Notes: a model not told the origin generated them from the letters alone. Positions 15,539 to 23,733 are shown, counted from the first letter of the stretch. The stretch: DNA of 34,927 nt from Acidobacteriota bacterium (GCA_029263315.1 JAJCXR010000036.1:1-34927); one strand, 5' to 3'. A program made the numbers and translations.

Positions 15539-17631
15539 GCTCTCCCCCACGGACGGCAGCCATCGTTCAGGCACGGATGTCGAGCCGGCGATTCCCCGGC
15601 AAGATGCTCGCCTTGCTGGCCGACAAACCACTCATCGAAGTCGTTTGCGACCGCCTGGCACGGGCCCGCCTGGTGGATGTGGTGGTGGTGGCCACCAGCG
15701 ACGACCCGTCGGACGATCCGTTGGCGGCGACGGCACGGGCTGCGGGTTACCAAGTTTTCCGCGGCAGCCTGCAAGATGTGCTGGCCCGCTTCGTGGGCGC
15801 CGCCCGCAGTGTCGACGCCACGGCCGTCGTGCGCATCACCGGCGACTGCCCCTGCGTCGAGGCCAGCCTGGTCGACGTATTGATCGAGCGTCTGCGCACC
15901 ACCGGGGCAGATTACGCCGCCAACGTCAATCCTCCCACCTGGCCCAACGGCCTCGATTGTGAGGTGATGACGATGGCCGCCCTGGAGAAAACCGACCGCG
16001 AAGCGACGACGCCGCACGACCGCGAGCACGTCACCACGTACATCCGGGCGCGCCCTGGGATCTTTAGTCAGGACAACCTGGCCAACCCGAGGGGCGATCA
16101 ATCGCACTTGCGATGGTCGATCGACCATCCCGAAGATTTGGCCCTCGTCCAAGGCCTGTGGACCGCCACCGGCCTTGATCAACCCGCCTTGGACGACCTC
16201 TTGGCGGCCCTGGAGGCAAATCCTGAGCTGCAGGCTGCCAGTTGTCCGTCGCGGCGTCGCAACGAAGGCTCCGTCGCCTCGTTGCGGGCCGATCTCGAGG
16301 GTGCCGGCCCACTACCTCGCAGCGAGCAATCCGAGGTTTGGTGGCATCGGGCAAAGGGCTCCCTGGTGCTCGGTACCCAAGCCCTCGCCAGGGGGCCGGG
16401 GCAATCGGTCAGCGATGTTGCGCCCAAGTTCTTGGCCCGTGGCAAGGGGTGTCGCGTCTGGGATGTCGACGGCAACGAATACATCGACGCTTCCCTCGGC
16501 CTTGCGGCCGTCCCCTTGGGGCACGCCCATCCCGAGGTGGCTGCGGCGGTGCAAGAAATTCTGCTGCAAGGCACCGGCTCCTCATGGATGCATCCGTTGG
16601 AGGTCCAGCTGGCGGAGCGCCTGTGTGACATCGTGCCCGGAGCCGAAAAGGTGTGTTTCTGCACACCCGGATCCGACGCCATCATCGCCTGCATGCGAGC
16701 CGCTCGAGCCAAGACCGGCCGACAGCAAATCGCCCGTCATGGCCACCGCGGCTGGCACCGCGGCTGGCACCGCGGCTCGCACCGGGGCTGGCACCACGGC
16801 TCGAGCGACGACACCTACGGCGCCCGCGCTGTGCCCGCTGAGGCCATGGCGAAGACAACTCCCTTCCCATATAACGACCTTGAGGCCCTGGAGAAGGTCC
16901 TGCTGACCCAGCCCTGCGCTGCCATCATCATCGAACCCGTCCACCTGACTCCGCCGACACCCGGTTACCTACAAGGTGTGCGGGACTTGGCCAGCCGCCA
17001 CGGAGCCGTGTTGATTTTCGACGAGCTGCTCAGCGGCTTCCGTTATGCCCGCGGGGGTGCCCAGGAATATTTCGCTGTGATGCCGGACCTGAGCATCCTG
17101 GGCCAGGGAATCGCCAATGGACAGCCATTGTCCGTCGTCGCCGGACGGCAGGAATTCATCGCCCCCCTCGAGGACATCTTCAGCGGTACCCTCGCCGATA
17201 CCTTCGGCGGCGTCGAGGTCAGCGCCTTGTCGGCCGCCATGACGACCCTCGAAGTCATGGAGCGAGAAGACTATTGGAGCCATGTTTGGAGACAGGGCCA
17301 GAAACTGCAAGACGGCTACCGTGCCCTCAGCGAGGACTTCGGTCTAACGGAGATCACCGACTGCCAAGGCATGCCACCGTGGACGCAGGTCACCTTCAAA
17401 GACATACCCCGCTGGCAAGGCCTACAAATACAATCGCTTTTCCAACAGGAAATGCTACGACGCGGCATCCTGTTTTTGGGCAGTCAGCCCATCAGCCTGG
17501 CCCACGACGATGGGGTGATCACCAAAACCCTCGACGCCTACCGTGAGTCCATGCGCGTCCTGCGTTCCGCCCTGGACCTCGATGCGGTCGATGCTCTGCT
17601 GCAGGGCGAGCTCGACCGGGCCGGTGGGTGA
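15535..17631 (+). CDS. Fused SpsF-like nucleotidyltransferase + class III aminotransferase fold lacking the PLP lysine
   Basis: ATG 15535 (ATGA overlap) gives 698 aa; longer starts overlap the ICMT-like gene. Residues 1-235 are a COG1861/SpsF cytidylyltransferase-like domain (IVQARMSSRRFPGKML, ATSDDPSDD, RITGDCP). Residues about 275-690 follow glutamate-1-semialdehyde aminomutase/class III aminotransferases (VWDVDGNEYIDASLGLAAV, PGSDAIIACMRAARAKTGR, IFDELLSGFRYA, GTLADTFGG). The catalytic lysine normally found in LGKAIANG-type motifs is Gln524 here (LGQGIANG). Between about 402 and 425 the usual GYHGWHDW region is stretched by HRGW repeats. Such fusions occur in surface sugar or amino-sugar pathways. 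The C domain may be inactive or use different chemistry. Role in glycan precursor synthesis is inferred. Confidence 0.82.
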   Translation: MSSPPRTAAIVQARMSSRRFPGKMLALLADKPLIEVVCDRLARARLVDVVVVATSDDPSDDPLAATARAAGYQVFRGSLQDVLARFVGAARSVDATAVVRITGDCPCVEASLVDVLIERLRTTGADYAANVNPPTWPNGLDCEVMTMAALEKTDREATTPHDREHVTTYIRARPGIFSQDNLANPRGDQSHLRWSIDHPEDLALVQGLWTATGLDQPALDDLLAALEANPELQAASCPSRRRNEGSVASLRADLEGAGPLPRSEQSEVWWHRAKGSLVLGTQALARGPGQSVSDVAPKFLARGKGCRVWDVDGNEYIDASLGLAAVPLGHAHPEVAAAVQEILLQGTGSSWMHPLEVQLAERLCDIVPGAEKVCFCTPGSDAIIACMRAARAKTGRQQIARHGHRGWHRGWHRGSHRGWHHGSSDDTYGARAVPAEAMAKTTPFPYNDLEALEKVLLTQPCAAIIIEPVHLTPPTPGYLQGVRDLASRHGAVLIFDELLSGFRYARGGAQEYFAVMPDLSILGQGIANGQPLSVVAGRQEFIAPLEDIFSGTLADTFGGVEVSALSAAMTTLEVMEREDYWSHVWRQGQKLQDGYRALSEDFGLTEITDCQGMPPWTQVTFKDIPRWQGLQIQSLFQQEMLRRGILFLGSQPISLAHDDGVITKTLDAYRESMRVLRSALDLDAVDALLQGELDRAGG
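16744..16803 (+). repeat. In-frame 12-bp tandem repeat (five units)
   Basis: Five imperfect units of CACCGCGGCTGG encode His-Arg-Gly-Trp/Ser inside the aminotransferase domain of the fused enzyme. The unit length keeps frame. It falls where homologues have a conserved G-[YH]-H-G-W active-site loop, so the repeat probably arose by slippage of that motif. Confidence 0.85.
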
Positions 17632-17657
17632 TGCCAAGGCAGCGGCGAGATCTCGGG

Positions 17658-18164
17658 CTATGGCGTCGCAGCCAGCTCCGCTCCAGTGCCCTGGATCTGA
17701 ATCCAGCGGTACGGGCCGTCGCCGATGTCGGCGGTCTCAGGGTCGAAGCTCTCACCCCGCTCGTCCGCTAGGTGGGCCAACCAGTCGAGATGCTGCTGCC
17801 GGGTCTGCTCGATGGCTTCGACCACCCCTTCGGCCACCAAGACACGGCCCACCGAGTCGGCGGGGAAGACGATGACATCATCCTGCACTTTGATGCGCAG
17901 GCTGCGATCCTGGTCGCTGATTTCCACCCAGCATCCCTTGCGCGGGCAGACATCGACGACTTGACCTTCCACCCGCACCGTCTTGCCGATGAAGGCGTCG
18001 GGGTCGGCCAGCAAGGCTTCCATCGAGGTGGTTTCCTGCACCGCGATGCCATCTCCTAGGGTTTCGGCCGGGTTGGCCCAAGCTGGAGAGGTGAGCAGCG
18101 TAGCCCAGACGAGGCAAATCAGGGGACGGCGGCTGGATCGTGAAATCAGTTCAAACCATGACAT
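17658..18164 (-). CDS. Periplasmic DUF4920 protein (OB-fold-like)
   Basis: The ATG at 18162-18164 has AGGAG eight bases upstream and opens a clear signal peptide (RRPLICLVWATLLTSPAWAN), so upstream in-frame starts are rejected. The mature ~135 aa have the DUF4920 pattern: DPDAFIGKTVRVEGQVVDVC, PRKGCWVEI and IKVQDDVIVFPADSVGRVLVAEGVV. The two Cys (C-P-R-K-G-C) could bind metal or form a disulfide. The gene is convergent with the fused enzyme (26 bp between stops) and 150 bp downstream of modC; an inverted repeat CTACCC/GGGTAG at 18236-18255 lies between. Function of the family is not established. Confidence 0.85.
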   Translation of the reverse strand: MSWFELISRSSRRPLICLVWATLLTSPAWANPAETLGDGIAVQETTSMEALLADPDAFIGKTVRVEGQVVDVCPRKGCWVEISDQDRSLRIKVQDDVIVFPADSVGRVLVAEGVVEAIEQTRQQHLDWLAHLADERGESFDPETADIGDGPYRWIQIQGTGAELAATP

Positions 18165-18315
18165 GGCGAAAACTCCTATTGGTGGTTCAGAGGCAAGCTC
18201 AACGGCTCTGATCTTACCTGGAGACGATGCCAAATCTACCCCTACTAATGGGTAGGTAGCACGCCGGCACGGATGCATCGTGGGCGATAGGTGGGGGCGG
18301 TTTTGACAGCATGTA

Positions 18316-19470
18316 CTAACTACCATAGAGACGGCAAGCCGTCGCCTTGATCAGCAGATAGACCCGGCTACCGACGTCGATCCCAAGCTCGGCGGAGGTC
18401 TCCGCCGCCACCTGCACGACGAGCGGCGGCAGGCCCGCCGCCAGTTGGACGGTGACCACTCCTTCGGCGGCCCGCAAGGCGACGATACGGGCCGGCAGAA
18501 CATTGCGCGCCGAGATTCCGTGGGGCCGCTCTGTGGCGATGAGGATGTCGCTGGCCCGCAGACCGAGCAGCACTTGCCGAGGTTGCGTCGCTCCGCCAAC
18601 CGCGGAGGCGGGCCGCGGCGGGGGCTCGGTGCGCAGAACGATACCGTCGGCCAACTCGACGGCGGCGATGTGGCCTTGGTCATCGATCACCGTGCCGGCT
18701 AGGACATTTTCGTAGCTTCCCCCTTCCGCCATGGCGCTGAGCTCTCGGGTGGAAGCAAAGTGCTGCGGCTCGACCAATACCTGGCGCGGCTCCCCTTGGG
18801 CCACCACCCGGCCACGCCGCAAGACGACGAGATCATCGCACAGGGCTTGAACCTCCACCGGATCGTGGGAGATCAAAATCATCGGCACCGTCAGCTCCGA
18901 GCGCAAGCGGCGCAGCAAGGGCAGCAGACGGCGGCGCAACGGCAAATCGAGGGACGACAGGGGCTCGTCCAGTAGCAGTAGGCGGGGTGCCGAGCCCAAG
19001 GCCCGGCCCAGGGCCACCCGCTGACGCTCGCCGCCCGACAAGGTGGCGACTCGCCGCTCCAGCAGGGGTGCCAGCTCCAAGAGCTCGACGATGTCGTCGA
19101 AGGCCATGGCTGGTCCTTGTCGGCGCCGCCCTCCGGCTCGCCGGCCCGCAGCGCCGCTCAACAGGTTGCGCCGCACATCGAGATGGGGAAAAAGCAGCCC
19201 TTCCTGCGGCACCCAACCGACACCCCGCGCCTCGGCGGACAGACGACGACCTTGGGCAGTCGACAACCACACTTGCTCGTTGAACCGCAGCGCCCCACGG
19301 ACACCCCGTCTGAGGCCCGCCAAGCATTCCAACAGGCTCGTCTTGCCACTGCCGGAGGGGCCGAAGATGGCCGTCGACGGTTGATCCAAACACACCTGAA
19401 CGGCCAGCTCGAAGTGCTCCAAAGGAAGCTCGACATCGATCTCCAAACGGTACGACGGAGCGGCGGTCAT
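18316..19470 (-). CDS. modC: Molybdate ABC transporter ATP-binding protein ModC
   Basis: The ATG at 19468-19470 overlaps the modB stop (ATGA). The 384-aa protein has Walker A GPSGSGKTS (about 37-45), Q-loop VGWVPQEGLLFPHL, signature LSGGERQRVALGRAL (about 144-158), Walker B LLLLDEPLSSLD and H-loop ILISHDP. A C-terminal Mop/TOBE-like region (about 250-384; LLGLRASDILIATERPHGISARNVLPARI) is typical of ModC, where it binds oxyanion. This is the cytoplasmic motor of molybdate/tungstate import with ModB and ModA. Confidence 0.93.
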   Translation of the reverse strand: MTAAPSYRLEIDVELPLEHFELAVQVCLDQPSTAIFGPSGSGKTSLLECLAGLRRGVRGALRFNEQVWLSTAQGRRLSAEARGVGWVPQEGLLFPHLDVRRNLLSGAAGRRAGGRRRQGPAMAFDDIVELLELAPLLERRVATLSGGERQRVALGRALGSAPRLLLLDEPLSSLDLPLRRRLLPLLRRLRSELTVPMILISHDPVEVQALCDDLVVLRRGRVVAQGEPRQVLVEPQHFASTRELSAMAEGGSYENVLAGTVIDDQGHIAAVELADGIVLRTEPPPRPASAVGGATQPRQVLLGLRASDILIATERPHGISARNVLPARIVALRAAEGVVTVQLAAGLPPLVVQVAAETSAELGIDVGSRVYLLIKATACRLYGS

Positions 19471-20147
19471 GTGGTCCCTCGGGGCGCCTTGGCGGAGGTC
19501 AGCCACTCCGTCACCCAGATGGCCACCAGGCCGAGCAGTAGGGCGACCACCATCAAGCGATCGGCGGTGGCCAGATCCCCCACCTGTTGGGCCGAAAAGA
19601 TGGCCGAGGCCAGGGTCCGGGTCTGGCCCGGGATATTACCCGCCAAGGTGACGGTGGCACCAAACTCGCCGATGGCGCGGGTGAAGCCGAGAATCAGGGC
19701 CGCCGAGAGGCCGCGGGCGGCCAGGGGCAAGGTAAAACGGAACAGGGTCTGCCAAGGGCCGTAACCCAAGGTCCGGGCCATCGCTTCGAGACGCGGATCC
19801 ACCCCTTCGAAGGCAACCCTGGCGGTGCGCGTCACCAACGGCAGCGACATCGCCATGGCGGCGACGACGGCGGCTTTCCAGGTGAGCAAAAGATCGAGAT
19901 CGAAACCCAGGGTGTGACGTCCGAGGGGGCCGTCCACCGCCAATAGGCGCAGCAGCAGAAATCCCACCGCCGTCGGCGGTAGCACCAAGGGCAGGGTCAC
20001 CAAGGAGGCGACAAGTCGCTTGCCGGGAAAGCGCCACCGGGCCAAGGCGTAACCCAGGGCGATGGCCGGCACGGCGGTCAGCAAGGTCGCCGAGAAGGCG
20101 ACGCGCAAGGTCAACAGCAGGACATCGAGGACGGGCTCACCGCTCAT
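19467..20147 (-). CDS. modB: Molybdate ABC transporter permease ModB
   Basis: This 226-aa membrane protein has five or six transmembrane segments and the binding-protein-dependent permease EAA loop (FEGVDPRLEAMARTLGYGPWQTLFRFTLP..., about 113-141), followed by the ModB hallmark TRAIGEFGATVTLAGNIPGQTRT. It forms the membrane channel dimer for molybdate. Gap to modA is 24 bp and it overlaps modC by 4 bp, so modABC is one operon. Confidence 0.93.
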   Translation of the reverse strand: MSGEPVLDVLLLTLRVAFSATLLTAVPAIALGYALARWRFPGKRLVASLVTLPLVLPPTAVGFLLLRLLAVDGPLGRHTLGFDLDLLLTWKAAVVAAMAMSLPLVTRTARVAFEGVDPRLEAMARTLGYGPWQTLFRFTLPLAARGLSAALILGFTRAIGEFGATVTLAGNIPGQTRTLASAIFSAQQVGDLATADRLMVVALLLGLVAIWVTEWLTSAKAPRGTT

Positions 20148-20171
20148 CGGGTCGGCCCTGAAGGCGGTGCA

Positions 20172-21062
20172 TCACAGGCTGTCAAAACCATGCCGACGAA
20201 TGATCTCCCTGCCCGCTGGGGTGTCCAAAAAGGCGAGGAAACGTCGTGCCAGGGCCTCTTGCTTGCCACCTTCGACCACGGCGGCGCGATAGGCGATCAC
20301 CACCTCGGGGATCTTGGGTAGGTGCAGCAGGATGTCGACCTCCGACGATTGCAGGGCGTCGGTGCGGTAGACCACCGCTAGGATGTCGGGATCGGAAGCG
20401 CTGAGGGCCAAGGCGGCCCGAACGTCCGCGGTGGGCACCAAACGCCCGGCCACCGCCTGCCACAGGGTCTGATCGGAGTCACTCCGGGGCCAGGGGATGG
20501 TTTGCAAGTGGGCGCGGACATAGCGTCCAGCCGGTACCGCCTCCGGGTCCGCCACCGCCAAATGACGCAGAGGCAAGGTCGCCAAATCAGCGAGCCGCCG
20601 CAGCTGATGGGGCGAGTCCGGACGGGCCACCACCACCAAGCTGTTGGCCAGAATATCCCGCTGTGTACCGTCGACGATGCGTCCGCGGTCGGCCAGGAAA
20701 TCGACCCATTGGCGATCCGCCGAAATCAATAGATCCGCTCGGTGAGTGGCTGCGATCTGCTGCGCTAGGACGTTCGAGCCGGCGGTGTTGAGCACCACCT
20801 CGACGGATTCACGATCTTGGAAAGCATCGGCCAAATCGTGGGCCACATCCTGCAAGCTGGCGGCGGCGAACAGCTGCAAGCTCGGCCGGCCGTCGGTCGT
20901 CGAGCCATCGCCGGCTCCACAGGCCAGAATCGCCAAGGCCAGGGCCGACAGCGCCAGGGTCGACAGGGCCAGGGTCGACAGCGCCAGGGACGACAGCGCT
21001 AGGGACGACAACGCTAGGGGACCATAAGCCGAGGGACGACCCGACTGAACAAACATGGGCAT
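20172..21062 (-). CDS. modA: Molybdate-binding lipoprotein ModA with repeat-expanded signal peptide
   Basis: The start is one of two ATGs at 21062 or 21056; no strong Shine-Dalgarno is seen. After a short N-region the signal core is a run of five LALSS/LALST units leading to a lipobox-like AILAC, so lipidation is likely. The mature part is ModA-like: LFAAASLQDVAHDLADAF, LNTAGSNVLAQQIAA, ADLLISADRQWVDFLADRG, IVDGTQRDILANSLVVVA and a C-terminal PAGREIIRRHGF. It would capture molybdate or tungstate in the periplasm for ModBC. The start codon lies only 22 bp from the divergent methyltransferase start, so each promoter must lie in the neighbour's coding sequence. Confidence 0.9.
   Translation of the reverse strand: MPMFVQSGRPSAYGPLALSSLALSSLALSTLALSTLALSALALAILACGAGDGSTTDGRPSLQLFAAASLQDVAHDLADAFQDRESVEVVLNTAGSNVLAQQIAATHRADLLISADRQWVDFLADRGRIVDGTQRDILANSLVVVARPDSPHQLRRLADLATLPLRHLAVADPEAVPAGRYVRAHLQTIPWPRSDSDQTLWQAVAGRLVPTADVRAALALSASDPDILAVVYRTDALQSSEVDILLHLPKIPEVVIAYRAAVVEGGKQEALARRFLAFLDTPAGREIIRRHGFDSL
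20947..21021 (-). repeat. In-frame 15-bp tandem repeat in the modA signal peptide
   Basis: Five units of about GACAGCGCCAGGGTC (plus strand) run without gaps and encode Leu-Ala-Leu-Ser-[ST] on the minus strand. Flanking sequence suggests a decayed extra unit. The repeat lengthens the hydrophobic signal core while keeping frame. Confidence 0.9.
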
Positions 21063-21084
21063 ATCCAGTAGTCTAGAGGTTCCG

Positions 21085-22059
21085 ATGAAACCTAAGCAAG
21101 AACGTTGTCCTCCCCAGGCCCTACGCTTCGACGACCAGGCCGTCGACTTCGACCGGCGCGCCGGCTTGCCCGCCGACGCCTGCCGCGCCGTCGCCGAGGC
21201 GGTCGCCGAAACGGCCGAGAACCTGGCCATCGACTTGCCCGGCCCACTCCTCGACCTCGGCGCCGGCACGGGTGAAATCGGCGTCCAGCTGGCCCACGGC
21301 AAGCGCCCCTATCTGGGTTTGGACCTCTCCGTCCCCATGTTGGCGTCCTTCCGCCTCAAGCTCGCCGACGCTGCTGCACAGGTGCCTGGCACCAATTCCA
21401 AGGTCTCTCCGCAGGTGCCTGGCACCAATTCCAAGGTCTCTCCACAGGTGCCTGGCACCAAATCCGAGGTCTCTCCGCAGGTGCCTGGCACCTGGACGGC
21501 GGGCACCTGGACGGCGGGCTGGCTCGTCTGCGCCGACGCCGACCGCCGGCTACCCCTTGCCGATCACTCCGTGGCCGTAGTGTTCTCTTCCCGCGCCGTG
21601 CATCTGCTAGGCTTGCGCCACCTTGTCGAGGAGATCGAACGTCTGCGTCGTCCACAGGGCGCCCTGTTGCTATTGGGCAGTGTGCAGCGACGGCCGACCA
21701 GTGTTCGCCAGGTCATGCGACGCCAGATGCGACGCCTGTTGGCCCAGCAGGGCTATACGGGACGCAGTGGAGACGACGGGCGGGCAAGGCTCCACCGGGC
21801 CTTGGCGACGAAGGGCTGGCACGGCCACCCGCCGCGGCAAGTCGCCGAGTGGACGGTGAAAGAGCGGCCCTGCGACTCCTTGGAGGCCTGGGATCGCAAG
21901 ACGGGTCTGGCCGGTTGGGCCCTCGATGTGCAGCTCCGGCGTCGTGTTCTCGAGGAGCTGCGCAGCTGGGCCAGGAACCATTACGGGCAGCTCGATGCAA
22001 CATCCACGACCACCGAGACCTATCAGCTTGAAACTCTGCACTGGCCCGGCGACACTTGA
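21085..22059 (+). CDS. Class I SAM-dependent methyltransferase with an in-frame REP-like insert
   Basis: ATG 21085 has GAGGT seven bases upstream; an in-frame ATG at 21055 lacks one and would overlap modA. The 324-aa protein starts with a BioC/Methyltransf_11-like fold: LDLGAGTGEIGVQLA (motif I), YLGLDLSVPMLASFRLKLA (motif II), then CADADRRLPLADHSVAVVFSSRAVHLL (motifs III-IV). Between motifs II and III four 11-residue units (QVPGTNSKVSP type) are inserted. The substrate is unknown. It is 15 bp upstream of the molybdenum storage genes and likely cotranscribed with them, so a link to molybdenum metabolism is possible but unproven. Confidence 0.82.
   Translation: MKPKQERCPPQALRFDDQAVDFDRRAGLPADACRAVAEAVAETAENLAIDLPGPLLDLGAGTGEIGVQLAHGKRPYLGLDLSVPMLASFRLKLADAAAQVPGTNSKVSPQVPGTNSKVSPQVPGTKSEVSPQVPGTWTAGTWTAGWLVCADADRRLPLADHSVAVVFSSRAVHLLGLRHLVEEIERLRRPQGALLLLGSVQRRPTSVRQVMRRQMRRLLAQQGYTGRSGDDGRARLHRALATKGWHGHPPRQVAEWTVKERPCDSLEAWDRKTGLAGWALDVQLRRRVLEELRSWARNHYGQLDATSTTTETYQLETLHWPGDT
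21379..21510 (+). repeat. Four 33-bp tandem units carrying a palindrome, inside the methyltransferase gene
   Basis: CAGGTGCCTGGCACC occurs at 21379, 21412, 21445 and 21478, exactly 33 bp apart, with ATTCCAAGGTCTCTCC-type spacers. Its core AGGTGCC-T-GGCACC(T) is a near-perfect palindrome, as in REP-like elements. Just after the fourth, ACCTGGACGGCGGGC is itself doubled. All units keep the reading frame. Confidence 0.9.
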
Positions 22060-22074
22060 GGAGACCGCAAAAGA

Positions 22075-22902
22075 ATGAGCTCCGGAATGCCCCAAGACCT
22101 CCTGACCGACCTCGGCCGTGTCCTCGTTCAAGGCTCGCTCACCGACCCCGCGGTCAAGGCCCAAACCGCCACCGGGCCGGTGGTTCAGATCCTGCCGGAG
22201 GCCAACGTCGTGAAAATCGGTGGCCAGTCGATGATCGACCGCGGCCGCAAAGCGGTTTTCCCGATCATTGACGAGATCGTCGAAAACCTGGCGCACCATC
22301 AGATGATCATCGGCACCGGTGCCGGCACACGGGCTCGGCATGCTTACAGCGTCGCCCTCGACCTCGGCTTGCCCACCGGCGTGCTCAGTGTGCTCGGCAC
22401 CTTCGTCAGCATGCAGAACGCCCGCATGATGCATTTCTTGCTGGCCAAGCACGGCATCCCCTTCATCGAGCCCATCCAGTTCCCTCAGCTTCCCCTCTAT
22501 TTGGTGGAGCGTCGCGGGGTGATCTTCTTCGGCATGCCCCCCTACACCTTCTGGCAACAGAATCCGGCCGCCGGCCGCATCCCTCCCCACCGGACCGATA
22601 CCGGCAGCTACTTGGTCAGTGAGGTCTTCGCCGCCCGCTCGATGATCTACATCAAGGACGAGGACGGCCTCTACACGGCGGATCCAAAGAAGGACAGACA
22701 CGCCAAATTCATCCCCAAGGCGACGGTGGCCGAGATCGAGTCCATGGACTTGCAAGACGTGGTGGTGGAACGGGCGGTGCTCGATCTGATGAAGAACGCC
22801 CAGCATCGCCGTCAAATCCGCATCATCAATGGTTTGGTGCCCGGTAACCTCACCCGCGCCCTGGCGGGGGAGGATGTCGGCACCTTGATCAGCGCCGACT
22901 GA
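22075..22902 (+). CDS. mosB: Molybdenum storage protein subunit beta-like (amino acid kinase fold)
   Basis: This 275-aa protein resembles the Azotobacter MoSto beta subunit: LTDPAVKAQ, ILPEANVVKIGGQSMIDRGR (about 39-58), IIGTGAGTRARHAYSVALDLGLPTGVL, FGMPPYTFW, IPPHRTDTGSYL, IKDEDGLYTADPKKD and a C terminus NGLVPGNLTRALAGEDVGT. MoSto is a hetero-hexamer related to UMP kinases that stores polyoxomolybdate clusters using ATP. GAGGAG lies 11 bp before the ATG. The second subunit gene starts 12 bp after the stop. With divergent modABC nearby, the locus imports and then stores molybdenum or tungsten. Alpha versus beta naming is by resemblance only. Confidence 0.88.
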   Translation: MSSGMPQDLLTDLGRVLVQGSLTDPAVKAQTATGPVVQILPEANVVKIGGQSMIDRGRKAVFPIIDEIVENLAHHQMIIGTGAGTRARHAYSVALDLGLPTGVLSVLGTFVSMQNARMMHFLLAKHGIPFIEPIQFPQLPLYLVERRGVIFFGMPPYTFWQQNPAAGRIPPHRTDTGSYLVSEVFAARSMIYIKDEDGLYTADPKKDRHAKFIPKATVAEIESMDLQDVVVERAVLDLMKNAQHRRQIRIINGLVPGNLTRALAGEDVGTLISAD

Positions 22903-22914
22903 GGAGAGCGAGCC

Positions 22915-23733
22915 ATGACCGACGGACGCCACCACATGGATTCCCTGCTGATGCGGGAAAGCCTGATCGATAAAGATCTCATCGCCGCCACCGACGACCA
23001 GACGCCCTTGGTGCGCATGTTGCCGGAGGCCCACGTCCTCAAGATCGGCGGCGGTTCGGTGATCGACCGCGGCCGCAGCGTCTTGATGCCGGTGGCCGAG
23101 GCCCTGGGCAAGATCCTGGCAAGCGAAAAGCTCATCCTCGGCACCGGGGGCGGCCTGCGCAGTCGCCATGTATTCTCCATCGGCCTCGACTTGGGGTTGC
23201 CCACCGGCGCCTTGGCCCAACTGGCCATCGCCGACGCCCTCGGCAACGCCCACATCCTCGGCGCCCTGCTGGCCCCCCATGGCGTGGTGGCCATCCCGCC
23301 GGAGATCTTCGGCCACCTGCTGCCCTTTTTCATCCGCGCCGCCCCCGGTGTCATCTTCAATGGCGACCCGCCCTACTCGATCTGGGAACATCCGCCGGGC
23401 CTGGGTCGCATTCCGCCGCACCGTACCGATGCCGGCTCCTACTTGACCGCCGAGTGTTTCGGCTGCAAGACCTTCACCCTGGTCAAGGACGTGGACGGTC
23501 TCTACACCGCCGACCCCAAAAAGGACTCCAGCGCCGAGCTCATCCGCAGCATCAGCGTCGAGGAGCTGCAACAACGGCAGTTGGCCACCTTGCCCTTCGA
23601 CGAAGTGCTACTCGATCTCCTGTCACGCGGTCGTCTGGTGCGCCGCGTGCAGCTGATCAACGGCGAAAAACCCGCGCTCATCGCCGCCGCCATCGCCGGT
23701 GAGCACGTCGGTACGATGATCTACGCCGACTGA
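22915..23733 (+). CDS. mosA: Molybdenum storage protein subunit alpha-like
   Basis: This 272-aa paralogue of the preceding gene has the same amino acid kinase fold: MLPEAHVLKIGGGSVIDRGR, LILGTGGGLRSRHVFSIGLDLGLPTGALAQL, NGDPPYSIWEHPPG, IPPHRTDAGSYLTAECFGCKTF, VKDVDGLYTADPKKD and a C-terminal GEHVGTMIYAD. GAGGAG precedes the ATG by 8 bp, and the genes are 12 bp apart, so equimolar synthesis for a mixed hexamer is plausible. It differs from the beta-like subunit in the middle loop that lines the storage cavity in MoSto. Metal selectivity cannot be read from the sequence. Confidence 0.87.
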   Translation: MTDGRHHMDSLLMRESLIDKDLIAATDDQTPLVRMLPEAHVLKIGGGSVIDRGRSVLMPVAEALGKILASEKLILGTGGGLRSRHVFSIGLDLGLPTGALAQLAIADALGNAHILGALLAPHGVVAIPPEIFGHLLPFFIRAAPGVIFNGDPPYSIWEHPPGLGRIPPHRTDAGSYLTAECFGCKTFTLVKDVDGLYTADPKKDSSAELIRSISVEELQQRQLATLPFDEVLLDLLSRGRLVRRVQLINGEKPALIAAAIAGEHVGTMIYAD

